Source: an uncultured Gammaproteobacteria bacterium | GTDB lineage: Bacteria; Pseudomonadota; Gammaproteobacteria; Xanthomonadales; Xanthomonadaceae | Reading direction: 5' to 3' | DNA length: 35,166 nt | Assembly: GCA_946885735.1 (NCBI GenBank) | Contig: CAMPGW010000022.1 | Location: 1 to 35,166 of the forward strand | Part shown: positions 25,648 through 33,164 of the stretch, in pieces | How positions within the stretch are numbered: position 1 is the stretch's first letter | How the letters are laid out: every line of letters starts with the position of its first letter | The notes under the pieces: generated by a model | Seen by the model: the letters and a program-made list of their open reading frames with translations, nothing else | Database searches by the model: none | What the model was told of the DNA's origin: nothing | Program-made: the position numbers and the translations under genes

Positions 25648-26418
25648 TCAGTCTTCCGGCAGGCCGAGCAGCCGGCGCGCATTGCCGCGCGTGGCGGCGG
25701 CGATGCGGGCAGGATCCTCGTCGCGCAGTTCCGCCACCACGCGCAGGACTTCGGTGAGACGTGCCGGCTCGTTGCGCTGGCCACGGTGGCAGGCGTCGGG
25801 CTGGTCCGGCGAATCGGTCTCCAGCACGAGCCACTCGAGCGGACAGTCCGCGACCAGGCGACGCAGCCGCCGCGCCCGCTCGTAGGTCACCGGGCCGCCG
25901 ATGCCCAGCAGGAAGCCGAGTTCCGCCAGTTGCCGCGCCTGCTCGGCGCTGCCACCGAAGCTGTGGACGATGCCGCGCAGCCCGCCAACGCGTTTGGCGG
26001 TGACGTACACCTCTTCGACCGCCCGGCGCGCATGCACCACCATTGGCAGGTCGAACTCGCGCGCGAGCGCCAGCTGCCCGCGGAAGATCGTGCGCTGCCA
26101 CTCCAGGTCCAGGCCCTCGACGAAGAAGTCGAGGCCGCATTCGCCGATCGCCAGCGGGTGCTCGCGTTCGATCCATTCGCGCAGGGCGGGCAGGTGTTCG
26201 GGACGGTGGTGGTCGAGGAAGATCGGATGCAGGCCGTAGGCGGGATACAGGCCGGGATCTTCGCCACAGGCCGCGCGCAGGGTAGGCCAGGTGTCGTGGT
26301 CCACCGCCGGAACCAGCTGCTCGACGACGCCCGCCGCGCGTGCCCTCTGCAGCACGGCCGCGCGGTCGCCGTCGAACTCGGGGACGTCGAGATGGCTGTG
26401 GCTGTCGAACAGGCGCAC
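25648..26418 (-). CDS. TatD-family metal-dependent hydrolase
   Basis: 256 residues, standard for TatD-type DNases/hydrolases (TIM-barrel amidohydrolase). The metal ligands are visible: HSHLD at 7-11, the Glu of AIGECGLDFF, His of MVVHARRA, His of IVHSFGGS and Asp of LETDSPDQPD. Characterised relatives are 3'-5' exonucleases active on DNA or RNA ends; YjjV and YcfH are paralogues, so I leave the symbol empty. It lies 7 bp downstream of the small DUF6116-like gene and is likely co-transcribed with it. The gene is convergent with tcdA at zero distance. Confidence 0.93.
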   Translation of the reverse strand: MRLFDSHSHLDVPEFDGDRAAVLQRARAAGVVEQLVPAVDHDTWPTLRAACGEDPGLYPAYGLHPIFLDHHRPEHLPALREWIEREHPLAIGECGLDFFVEGLDLEWQRTIFRGQLALAREFDLPMVVHARRAVEEVYVTAKRVGGLRGIVHSFGGSAEQARQLAELGFLLGIGGPVTYERARRLRRLVADCPLEWLVLETDSPDQPDACHRGQRNEPARLTEVLRVVAELRDEDPARIAAATRGNARRLLGLPED

Positions 26419-26425
26419 CGGCGTT

Positions 26426-26617
26426 TCAGCCTTTGCGTGGCTTTCGCAGCGAAGCCAACAGCAGGGTGCCGAGGCCCAGCAGGATCTCGTCCACGAAGGG
26501 AATCGGGTCCGGAACCATGGTATCGATGGCGAATAGCGCCGCCGTGACCAGGAACAGGGTCCGGAATCTCAGGCGTCCTGCGAAAGCGAGCACGGGGGCG
26601 AGGATCGGGTTGGGCAT
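26426..26617 (-). CDS. DUF6116-like small membrane protein
   Basis: 63 residues: MPNPILAPVLAFAGRLRF, then TLFLVTAALFAIDTMVPD and VDEILLGLGTLLLASL, ending in basic residues. Two hydrophobic segments (about 20-36 and 43-57) suggest a small inner-membrane hairpin. I recognise the pattern as a small conserved protein common in Lysobacterales (DUF6116-like), with no known function. A near-perfect Shine-Dalgarno AAGGAGG lies 6 nt upstream of the ATG, unusually strong for this window, so expression is probably high. It leads the tatD unit and is divergent from the glycine-zipper gene. Confidence 0.85.
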   Translation of the reverse strand: MPNPILAPVLAFAGRLRFRTLFLVTAALFAIDTMVPDPIPFVDEILLGLGTLLLASLRKPRKG

Positions 26618-26674
26618 GTGTGGCCTCCTTCACGAAAACGCTACCACGGGGAGCCGGCAAAGGCCGCGGTTCAG

Positions 26675-26714
26675 GGTCCGCGGACCATCATCCGGCCGCG
26701 CGGGGTCCTGACCC
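26675..26714. promoter_or_regulatory. Two similar palindromes in a divergent promoter region
   Basis: GGTCCGCGGACC (26675-26686) is a perfect 12-bp palindrome. GGGTC-CT-GACCC (26703-26714) is a second one. They share GGTCC-type half-sites and their centres are 28 bp apart, between the divergent DUF6116-like and glycine-zipper genes. Confidence 0.45.
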
Positions 26715-26731
26715 TGCCATTGGAGGCCCAC

Positions 26732-27430
26732 ATGAACAGCAACAAGCTCGCACTCGCCCTCGTCGCCATCCTCGGCACGGGCGCCGCCATCGGCGCCTAT
26801 CGGACCGGCGTGATCGGCCCGCAATACGCGGACGTCGTGGCCTCGCGCCCCGTCACCGTCACCGAGCCGCTGTACGCGGACGTGATCGACGTGGTTCCCA
26901 TCACCCAGACCACGCAGGTGCCCGAGAAGGTGTGCACCACCCAGGCCGTGCAGGTTCGGCAGCCGGAGCGCTTCGGCAACAAGGACGGCGCGGTGGTCGG
27001 CGCGATCGTGGGCGGCCTGATCGGCAACCAGGTCGGCGGCGGCGACGGCCGCAAGCTGGCCACGGTCGCCGGCGCCGTCGGTGGCGGCTACGCCGGCCGC
27101 AACATCGACCGTCGCCACCAGGGCGGTCGCGTCACCACCCAGAACCAGCGCGTCTGCCACACCGAGTCGCGTCCGCGCTCGGAGACGATCGGTTACGAGG
27201 TCAGCTACGAGCAGGACGGCCGCGTGCAGAGCCGCCGGGTCAGCAAGAAGCCTTCCGACCAGATCTGGCTGGGCGATCGCGACAAGGTCATCGGCTACGA
27301 CGTGGACTGGCGCTGGCGCGACAAGAGCGGCACGGTCCGCCTTGACCAGAAGCCCGGCGAACGCCTGCCGATGCGGGACGGCGCCATCATCGCCACCGGC
27401 GCCTCCGGCCGGGACGAGTCTCGCGGCTGA
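26732..27430 (+). CDS. Glycine-zipper 2TM domain envelope protein
   Basis: 232 residues. The N-terminal hydrophobic segment (about 5-25, LALALVAILGTGAAIGAY) is an uncleaved anchor or signal. The centre holds a glycine zipper, GAVVGAIVGGLIGNQVGGGDGRK (about 88-110) followed by LATVAGAVGGGYAGRNI, of the 17-kDa-antigen/YmgG type that forms helical pairs in membranes. The C-terminal part (about 140-225) is hydrophilic and beta-rich (VSYEQDGRVQSRRVSKKP, VDWRWRDKSGTVRLDQKPG), with a conserved Cys pair at about 71 and 144. It probably sits in the cell envelope; the function is unknown. TGGAGG at 26721-26726 supports the ATG at 26732. A perfect 30-bp palindrome follows the stop. Confidence 0.87.
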   Translation: MNSNKLALALVAILGTGAAIGAYRTGVIGPQYADVVASRPVTVTEPLYADVIDVVPITQTTQVPEKVCTTQAVQVRQPERFGNKDGAVVGAIVGGLIGNQVGGGDGRKLATVAGAVGGGYAGRNIDRRHQGGRVTTQNQRVCHTESRPRSETIGYEVSYEQDGRVQSRRVSKKPSDQIWLGDRDKVIGYDVDWRWRDKSGTVRLDQKPGERLPMRDGAIIATGASGRDESRG

Positions 27431-27436
27431 TCCCGC

Positions 27437-27466
27437 GGTCCGGGCCGCCCCGGGGCGGCCCGGACC
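27437..27466 (+). terminator. Perfect 30-bp palindrome after the glycine-zipper gene
   Basis: The two 15-nt halves (27437-27451 and 27452-27466) are exact reverse complements, almost entirely G and C. As RNA this is a hairpin of about 13 bp with a tiny loop, 6 bp past the stop codon. No T-tract follows, so it may end transcription inefficiently or protect the 3' end. Confidence 0.6.
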
Positions 27467-27493
27467 CATATGCGACACGGCGCACATTCGGGC

Positions 27494-27499
27494 TAAAAT
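27494..27499 (+). promoter_or_regulatory. Candidate -10 of gcdH
   Basis: TAAAAT lies 26 nt before the gcdH ATG, giving a short leader of about 20 nt with no clear Shine-Dalgarno. No good -35 is visible. Confidence 0.4.
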
Positions 27500-27525
27500 A
27501 GCGGTTTGCCACCGCCGGTAGCCCC

Positions 27526-28689
27526 ATGGCCCTCGATCCGACCGACCTGTACGACGTCCGTTCGCTGCTGACCGACGAGGAGCGGATGATCCAGGACTCG
27601 GTGGCGCGCTTCACCGACGAGCGCGTGTTGCCGATCATCGGCGACTGCTTCGACCAGGGCCGCTTCCCGTCCGAACTCGTGCCCGAGATCGCCGCGCTGG
27701 GCCTGTTCGGTTCCTCGCTGCCCGAGAAGTACGGCTGCGCCGGTCTCAATTCCGTCAGCTATGGCCTGATCTGCCAGGAACTCGAGCGCGGTGACTCCGG
27801 CATCCGCAGTTTCGTGTCGGTGCAGAGTTCGCTGTGCATGTACCCGATCTACGCCTACGGCAACGAGGAGCAACGCGAGCGCTACCTGCCGGGCATGGCC
27901 CGCGGCGAGATCATCGGCTGCTTCGGGCTGACCGAACCGCACGGCGGTTCCGACCCCGCCAACATGAAGACCGTCGCCCGCCGCGACGGCGATGACTGGG
28001 TCATCAACGGCGCCAAGATGTGGATCACCAACGGCAACCTCGCCGACGTGGCCATCGTCTGGGCGCAGACCGCCGACGGCATCCAGGGTTTCCTGGTGGA
28101 CAAGGGCACGCCGGGCTTCGCCGCCCAGGTCATCCACAAGAAGATGAGCCTGCGCGCCTCGGTCACCTCGGCCCTGTTCCTGGACAACGTGCGCGTGCCC
28201 GACAGCCAGCGCCTGCCGAACGTGAAGGGCCTCAAGGGCCCGCTCGGCTGCCTGACCCAGGCGCGCTACGGCATCACCTGGGGTCCGATCGGCGCGGCCA
28301 TCGCCAGCTTCCAGTGCGCGCGCGAGTATTCGGCATCACGCGTCCTGTTCAACCGCCCGCTCGCCGCCAACCAGGCCGTGCAGCTCAAGCTGGCCGACAT
28401 GGCGCGGCGCATCACCCTGGCGCAGTTGCTGTCGCTGCAGCTGGGCCGCCTGAAGGACGCCGGCACCATGCAGCCCGCGCAGGTCTCGCTGGCGAAGTGG
28501 AACAACGTGCGGATGGCGCTGGACATCTCGCGCGAGGCCCGCGACATCCTTGGCGGCGCCGGCATCACCACCGAATACCCGCCAATCCGCCACGCCCTCA
28601 ACCTCGAGTCGGTGATCACCTACGAGGGCACCGAGACCGTGCACCAGCTGGTGATCGGCCGGGAAGTGACCGGCATCAACGCGTTCTGA
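27526..28689 (+). CDS. gcdH: Glutaryl-CoA dehydrogenase
   Basis: 387 residues, typical of GcdH. FAD acyl-CoA dehydrogenase that oxidises and decarboxylates glutaryl-CoA to crotonyl-CoA in lysine, tryptophan and glutarate catabolism, passing electrons to ETF. The catalytic base Glu367 is in TYEGTETVHQLVIGR. Arg94-Ser95 in IRSFVSVQSSL match the glutarate-binding residues of the human enzyme, with PIYAYGNEEQRERYLP and CFGLTEPHGGSDP as further GcdH marks. This sets it apart from generic acyl-CoA dehydrogenases. No ETF, CoA-transferase or lysR gene is adjacent. TAAAAT 26 nt upstream may be its -10. A GNAT gene follows after 25 bp. Confidence 0.95.
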   Translation: MALDPTDLYDVRSLLTDEERMIQDSVARFTDERVLPIIGDCFDQGRFPSELVPEIAALGLFGSSLPEKYGCAGLNSVSYGLICQELERGDSGIRSFVSVQSSLCMYPIYAYGNEEQRERYLPGMARGEIIGCFGLTEPHGGSDPANMKTVARRDGDDWVINGAKMWITNGNLADVAIVWAQTADGIQGFLVDKGTPGFAAQVIHKKMSLRASVTSALFLDNVRVPDSQRLPNVKGLKGPLGCLTQARYGITWGPIGAAIASFQCAREYSASRVLFNRPLAANQAVQLKLADMARRITLAQLLSLQLGRLKDAGTMQPAQVSLAKWNNVRMALDISREARDILGGAGITTEYPPIRHALNLESVITYEGTETVHQLVIGREVTGINAF

Positions 28690-28714
28690 GGCAGCGTCGG
28701 CCGGGGAGGTCGGG

Positions 28715-29266
28715 ATGAAGTTCGAAGGGCCGGTGCTGGAAACCGAGCGATTGATCCTGCGGGTGCCGCGCCTGTCCGACTTCGAGGCCTACGCCGCGAT
28801 GGGCCAGGACGAGGAGAACATGCGCTTCATCGGCGGCGCCGCGCCACGTTCGGTGGCCTGGCGCAAGTTCCTGCAGATGCCGGGCGCCTGGGTGCTGCAG
28901 GGCTTCGCGATGTTCGCCATCGAAGAGAAGGCCAGTGGACGCTGGTTGGGCCAGCTCGGTCCCTGGCAACCCGAAGGCTGGCCCGGTACGGAAGTAGGCT
29001 GGGCCTTCGCGCGCGAAGCGCAGGGGCGTGGCTTCGCGACCGAGGCGGGCGAGGCGGCCATCGACTGGGCCTTCGAGAACCTGGGCTGGTCGGAAGTGAT
29101 CCACTCGATCCATCCGGACAACACGCCCTCGCAGGAGCTCGCGCGCCGCCTGGGTTCGTCGCTGCGCGGACCGGGCAAGCTGCCCGAGCCACTGCAGGAC
29201 GAGCCGATCGAGATCTGGGCGCAGACGCGCGGGCAGTGGCGGGCGCGCAAGCGCGCAGGAGCATGA
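28715..29266 (+). CDS. GNAT family N-acetyltransferase, RimJ/RimL-like
   Basis: 183 residues. It begins LETERLILRVPRLSDFEAY, the opening of the RimJ/RimL-type acetyltransferase_3 family. The acetyl-CoA loop is EVGWAFAREAQGRGFATEAGEAAIDWAFE (about 89-117), followed by HPDNTPSQELARRLG, the typical N-x-x-S helix. RimJ/RimL relatives acetylate ribosomal protein N-termini, but most homologues have unknown amine substrates. GGGGAGG 4-5 nt upstream of the ATG supports the start. The gene is followed one base later by the GTG of the GST gene, so the two are in one transcript, probably with gcdH. Confidence 0.9.
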   Translation: MKFEGPVLETERLILRVPRLSDFEAYAAMGQDEENMRFIGGAAPRSVAWRKFLQMPGAWVLQGFAMFAIEEKASGRWLGQLGPWQPEGWPGTEVGWAFAREAQGRGFATEAGEAAIDWAFENLGWSEVIHSIHPDNTPSQELARRLGSSLRGPGKLPEPLQDEPIEIWAQTRGQWRARKRAGA

Positions 29267-29267
29267 C

Positions 29268-29876
29268 GTGGAACCGGTGACGGTGTACGGCATGGCGGCA
29301 TCGGGCAACTGCTTCAAGCCGCGGCTGCTGCTCGGGCACCTGCGCCAGCCCTACCGGTGGGTCGAGGTGGACAGCGCCGTCGGCCAGACGCGTACGCCGG
29401 AGTTCCTGGCGCTCAACCCCAACGGCAAGGTGCCGCTGCTGCAACTCGCCGACGGCCGCACCCTGGCGGAGTCCAACGCCATCCTGTGCTTCCTCGCCGA
29501 GGGAAGCCCGTGGTGGCCCACCGATCGCTGGCATCGCGCGCAGGTGCTGCAGTGGCTGTTCTTCGAACAGTACAGCCACGAGCCCTACGTGGCGGTGGCG
29601 CGCTTCATCCGCCACTGGCTGCCGGCGGACCACCCGCGCCGCGCCGAACTGCCGCGCCTGCTCGAGCGCGGTTACCAGGCCTTCGACGTGATGGAGCAGC
29701 GGCTGTGCGCGCAGCCCTTCCTCGCCGACGCCGGCTACACCATTGCCGACATGGCCCTGTACGCGTACAGCCACGAGGCGCACATGGGCGGGTTCGACCT
29801 GTCCGCCTATCCCGGCGTGCGCGCCTGGCTCGCGCGCGTCGAAGCGCAGCCGGGCTTCACCGCGCACCGCTACTGA
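29268..29876 (+). CDS. Glutathione S-transferase family protein
   Basis: 202 residues. The N-terminal thioredoxin-like domain has VYGMAASGNCFKPRLLL (about 4-20, with Ser or Cys as possible catalytic residue), the cis-Pro loop LNPNGKVPLLQL (about 45-56) and the gamma-Glu contact AESNAILCFLA. The C-terminal helical domain carries TIADMALYAYSHEA (about 159-172). The start is GTG at 29268 with AGGAG at 29257-29261, 6 nt upstream; it begins one base after the preceding stop. It is distinct from the GST at 16.8 kb. The substrate is unknown. The fused E1 gene follows after 23 bp. Confidence 0.91.
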   Translation: MEPVTVYGMAASGNCFKPRLLLGHLRQPYRWVEVDSAVGQTRTPEFLALNPNGKVPLLQLADGRTLAESNAILCFLAEGSPWWPTDRWHRAQVLQWLFFEQYSHEPYVAVARFIRHWLPADHPRRAELPRLLERGYQAFDVMEQRLCAQPFLADAGYTIADMALYAYSHEAHMGGFDLSAYPGVRAWLARVEAQPGFTAHRY

Positions 29877-29899
29877 CCACTCTCTGCGAAGACCCCGCC

Positions 29900-32179
29900 A
29901 TGTCCGCCGTGCCCAGCCCGATCCCCGCCCGCCACAAGAACGTCAACCGCGCCCAGGTCTGCGACGAGAACTTCGTCGAGTTCGTGCGTGGCTGGAACGG
30001 TCGCCGCGCGGCGCGCAAGCCGGCGGCCGATGCGCCGGTACTCCCCGGCAGTGCCTGCACCGCGGCCGATTTCCTGGCCCTGTTCGAATCGCAACTGGTC
30101 TCGCGCCACCTCGACCTGATGGCGCGGGTGTTGCGCGTGCAGCAGAAGGTCTTCTACACGATCGGTTCCTCGGGCCACGAGGGCAACGCGATGGTGGCCC
30201 GACTGACTCGCCACACGGATCCCGCCTTCCTGCACTACCGCAGCGGCGGCTTCATGGCCGAGCGTTTCCGCAAGTTGCCGGGCATGGACCCGGTGATGGA
30301 TTCGGCCTTGAGTTTCGCCGCATCCCGCGAGGACCCGATCTCCGGGGGCCGCCACAAGGTCTGGGGCAGCAAGCCGCTGTGGGTGCTGCCGCAGACCTCG
30401 ACGATCGCCTCGCACCTGCCGAAAGCGCTCGGCACCGCCGTCGCGATCGAGCAGGCGCGGCGCATCGGCCACGCCTTGCCGATCCCCGCCGACTCGATCG
30501 CGATCTGCAGCTTCGGCGATGCCTCCAGCAACCATGCCACCGCCCAGACCGCCTTCAACGCGGCGGCCTGGACGGCCTACCAGCAACTGCCGGCGCCGGT
30601 GTTGTTCGTCTGCGAGGACAACGGCATCGGCATCTCGGTGAAGACGCCCGAGGGCTGGGTGGCCGCCAATTTCCGCGACCGCAAGGGCCTGGACTACTTC
30701 TACGCCGATGGCCTGGATCTCGCCGCGGGCTACGGGCAGGTGCAGGCGGCAGTCGAGCACTGCCGTCGCACGCGCCGTCCTACCTTCCTGCACCTGGGCA
30801 CGACCCGGGTGATGGGCCACGCCGGCACCGACTTCGAGATCGAATGGCGCAGCTACGAGGAACTGATGGCGGTGGAGGCGCGCGACCCCTTGCTGCGTTC
30901 CGCGGCGATCGCGCTCGAATCCGGACTGATGGATGCGGACGAGTTGCTCGGGCAGTACGAACTGATCCGGGCCCGTTGCTTCGCTGCCGCCGAAGACGCG
31001 GACCGCCGGCCGAAGCTCGACTCGCTGGCGGACATCGTCGCCCCGCTGGCGCCCTTCACGCCGGCCGCGGTGGCGGCGGAGGCGACGCGGGCAGGCTACG
31101 AGGAACGCCGCCTCGCGGTGTTCGGCAGCCCGGAGAAACTGCCGGAGAACCTGCCGCCGCGGCACCTCGCGCTGCTGGTGAACAACGCGCTGCACGACCT
31201 GTTCTGCAAGTATCCCGAAGCCCTGCTATTCGGCGAGGACGTGGCGCAGAAGGGCGGCGTGTACACGGTGACCAAGGGGCTGCACAAGGCATTCAAGGGC
31301 GCGCGCGTGTTCAACACGCTGCTCGACGAGACGATGATCCTCGGACTTGCGCAGGGGTTCGCCAACCTCGGCATGCTGCCGTTCCCCGAGATCCAGTACC
31401 TGGCCTACTTCCACAACGCCTGCGACCAGATCCGCGGCGAGGCGGCCTCGCTGCAGTTCTTCTCCAACGGCCAGTACCGCAACCCGATGGTGATGCGGAT
31501 CGCCTCGCTCGGCTACCAGAAGGGTTTCGGCGGCCACTTCCACAACGACAACTCGATCACCGCGCTGCGCGACATCCCGGGCCTGGTGGTCGGCTGCCCG
31601 AGCCGCGGCGACGATGCGGCCACCATGCTGCGCACGCTGGCCGCCCTGGCGAAGGTGGATGGCCGGGTCTGCGCCTTCCTCGAGCCGATCGCGCTGTACA
31701 TGACCAAGGACCTGCACGAGCCCGGCGACGGCCTGTGGCAGGCCCGTTACCCCGAGCCGGGCCTGGCGATGACGCTTGGCGAAGAGCGGGTGTATGCGCC
31801 GGAGGCGAGCGACCTGGTGGTCTTCACCTTCGGCAATGGCGTGCCGATGAGCCTGCGCGCGGCGCGGCGGATCGAAGCGAGCCTGGGCTGGAATGTGCGG
31901 GTGGTGGACTTGCGCTGGCTGTTGCCGCTCAATGAAGCCGCGATCGCACGCCACGCCGGCGATGCCGCGCGCATCCTGGTGGTGGACGAAGGCCGCCGCA
32001 GCGCCGGGGTGGGCGAGGGCATCATCACCGCCATCGTCGAGGCGGGCCACGGCGGCAAGCCCCTGCGACGGGTGGTCGGCGCGGACACCTTCACGCCACT
32101 GGCGGGTGCCGCGCTGCTGGTGTTGCCGGGTGAGGACGACATCGTGGCCATGGCCGCGGAAATGGCCCCGCCGCGTTAG
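29900..32179 (+). CDS. Fused E1 alpha/beta 2-oxoacid (branched-chain) dehydrogenase
   Basis: 759 residues that join both E1 subunits in one chain. The alpha part (about 60-370) holds the thiamine diphosphate motif starting GDASSNH (206-212) and ending CEDN. The beta part (about 415-759) has LLFGEDVAQKGGVYTVTKGL, NTLLDETMILGLAQGFANLG, FPEIQYLAYFHNACDQIRGEA and a C-terminal VDLRWLLPLNEAAI/VVDEGRRSAGVGEGI region. This resembles the 2-oxoisovalerate dehydrogenase E1, which decarboxylates branched-chain 2-oxoacids and loads the acyl group on an E2 lipoyl domain. No E2 or E3 gene is in the window, so the partner must be encoded elsewhere. The ATG at 29900 matches the family N-terminus; in-frame codons upstream overlap the GST gene. 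No strong Shine-Dalgarno is seen. Confidence 0.92.
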   Translation: MSAVPSPIPARHKNVNRAQVCDENFVEFVRGWNGRRAARKPAADAPVLPGSACTAADFLALFESQLVSRHLDLMARVLRVQQKVFYTIGSSGHEGNAMVARLTRHTDPAFLHYRSGGFMAERFRKLPGMDPVMDSALSFAASREDPISGGRHKVWGSKPLWVLPQTSTIASHLPKALGTAVAIEQARRIGHALPIPADSIAICSFGDASSNHATAQTAFNAAAWTAYQQLPAPVLFVCEDNGIGISVKTPEGWVAANFRDRKGLDYFYADGLDLAAGYGQVQAAVEHCRRTRRPTFLHLGTTRVMGHAGTDFEIEWRSYEELMAVEARDPLLRSAAIALESGLMDADELLGQYELIRARCFAAAEDADRRPKLDSLADIVAPLAPFTPAAVAAEATRAGYEERRLAVFGSPEKLPENLPPRHLALLVNNALHDLFCKYPEALLFGEDVAQKGGVYTVTKGLHKAFKGARVFNTLLDETMILGLAQGFANLGMLPFPEIQYLAYFHNACDQIRGEAASLQFFSNGQYRNPMVMRIASLGYQKGFGGHFHNDNSITALRDIPGLVVGCPSRGDDAATMLRTLAALAKVDGRVCAFLEPIALYMTKDLHEPGDGLWQARYPEPGLAMTLGEERVYAPEASDLVVFTFGNGVPMSLRAARRIEASLGWNVRVVDLRWLLPLNEAAIARHAGDAARILVVDEGRRSAGVGEGIITAIVEAGHGGKPLRRVVGADTFTPLAGAALLVLPGEDDIVAMAAEMAPPR

Positions 32180-32216
32180 TCCAAAGGGTAAACGCCCCCT
32201 GAACGACCGCTTGACC

Positions 32217-32222
32217 TATACT
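32217..32222 (+). promoter_or_regulatory. -10-like hexamer TATACT, predicted leaderless start
   Basis: TATACT matches five of six -10 positions and is followed by six bases (GAACGC) and the ATG at 32229, with no Shine-Dalgarno. TTGACC stands directly before it and is too close to be its -35. Confidence 0.55.
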
Positions 32223-32228
32223 GAACGC

Positions 32229-33128
32229 ATGAGCCAGAGCCGGCCCCAGACCATCCTGTTCGCCGACGTCAGCGGCAGCACGCGACTGTTCGAGACCAAG
32301 GGCGACGTCGAGGCGCGCCGGCTGATCGCCTCGGTGCTGGACGCGCTCAGCGTGATTTGCGTGCAGCACGGGGGCCGGGTCATCAAGACCATCGGCGACG
32401 AAATCATGTGCACGCTGCCGTCGGCCATGGCCGGCGTGATGTCGGCCTGCGACATGCAGCGCAAGCTGTCGCGCGACATCAATTTCCTGCGCGAGAACCT
32501 CGCCGTGCGCATCGGGTTCCACCACGGCAACGCCCTGGAGGAGAACGACGACGTGTTCGGCGACGCGGTCAACGTCGCCGCGCGCATGACCTCGTTGGCC
32601 AAGCGCGAGCAGATCGTCACCACCGCGGCCACGGTCAACGGGCTGTCCGGACCGCGCTTCCCGGAGACGCGCGGCCTCGGCCGGGCCCGGGTCAGCGGCA
32701 AGCTGCTGCCGATCGAGATCGTCGACGTCGTCTGGCAGGAGGACACCTCCGGCATGACGATGGTGCAGAGCACGATCCGGATGGGCGACGTCGCGGCGGT
32801 CGGCGCCAAGATCACCCTGCGCCATCGGGGCCGGGTCATCGAGCTGACCGAGAATTCCGAGCCCTTCATGATGGGCCGCGAGGCCAGCAACGGCCTGCAG
32901 GTCGAGGCCGACTGGGTCAGCCGCACGCACGCGCAGGTCGAGTACAAGCGCGGGCACTTCGTCATCACCGACCGTTCGACCAACGCCACCTACGTGACCG
33001 TGGGCCAGGAACCCGAATTGCGGCTGCATCGCGACGAGGTGCACCTGCGCGGCAGCGGCACGATCAGCATGGGCCAGGCCGCGGCGCTCAACACCCACGA
33101 CCTGATCCACTTCAAGGTCGAGCCCTGA
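32229..33128 (+). CDS. Class III adenylate cyclase with C-terminal FHA domain
   Basis: 299 residues with no membrane segment. The cyclase homology domain (about 6-165) retains all key residues: metal-binding Asp13 (FADVSGST) and Asp57 (KTIGDEIM), adenine-selecting Lys53 and Asp108, and transition-state Asn115 and Arg119 in DVFGDAVNVAARM. It should therefore be an active adenylate cyclase (inference). The FHA domain (about 205-297) has Gly216-Arg217, Ser231, His234 and Asn252, the residues that read phosphothreonine. The protein could link Ser/Thr kinase signalling to cAMP. No kinase or cAMP-binding protein gene is nearby. Translation seems leaderless, from a TATACT box 6 nt upstream. Confidence 0.92.
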   Translation: MSQSRPQTILFADVSGSTRLFETKGDVEARRLIASVLDALSVICVQHGGRVIKTIGDEIMCTLPSAMAGVMSACDMQRKLSRDINFLRENLAVRIGFHHGNALEENDDVFGDAVNVAARMTSLAKREQIVTTAATVNGLSGPRFPETRGLGRARVSGKLLPIEIVDVVWQEDTSGMTMVQSTIRMGDVAAVGAKITLRHRGRVIELTENSEPFMMGREASNGLQVEADWVSRTHAQVEYKRGHFVITDRSTNATYVTVGQEPELRLHRDEVHLRGSGTISMGQAAALNTHDLIHFKVEP

Positions 33129-33143
33129 CGTCTCCACGGCCTG

Positions 33144-33160
33144 GGGCGGCCCCGCCGCCC
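33144..33160. terminator. Small GC hairpin between convergent genes
   Basis: GGGCGG (33144-33149) and CCGCCC (33155-33160) pair around CCCCG in the 36-bp gap between the cyclase and PhnD-like stops. There is no T-tract, so it is at best a weak bidirectional terminator. Confidence 0.3.
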
Positions 33161-33164
33161 GTGC

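Noticed and set aside
32211..32222. TTGACC-TATACT as a full promoter
   Set aside because: The two hexamers are adjacent with no spacer, so TTGACC cannot be the -35 of this -10.
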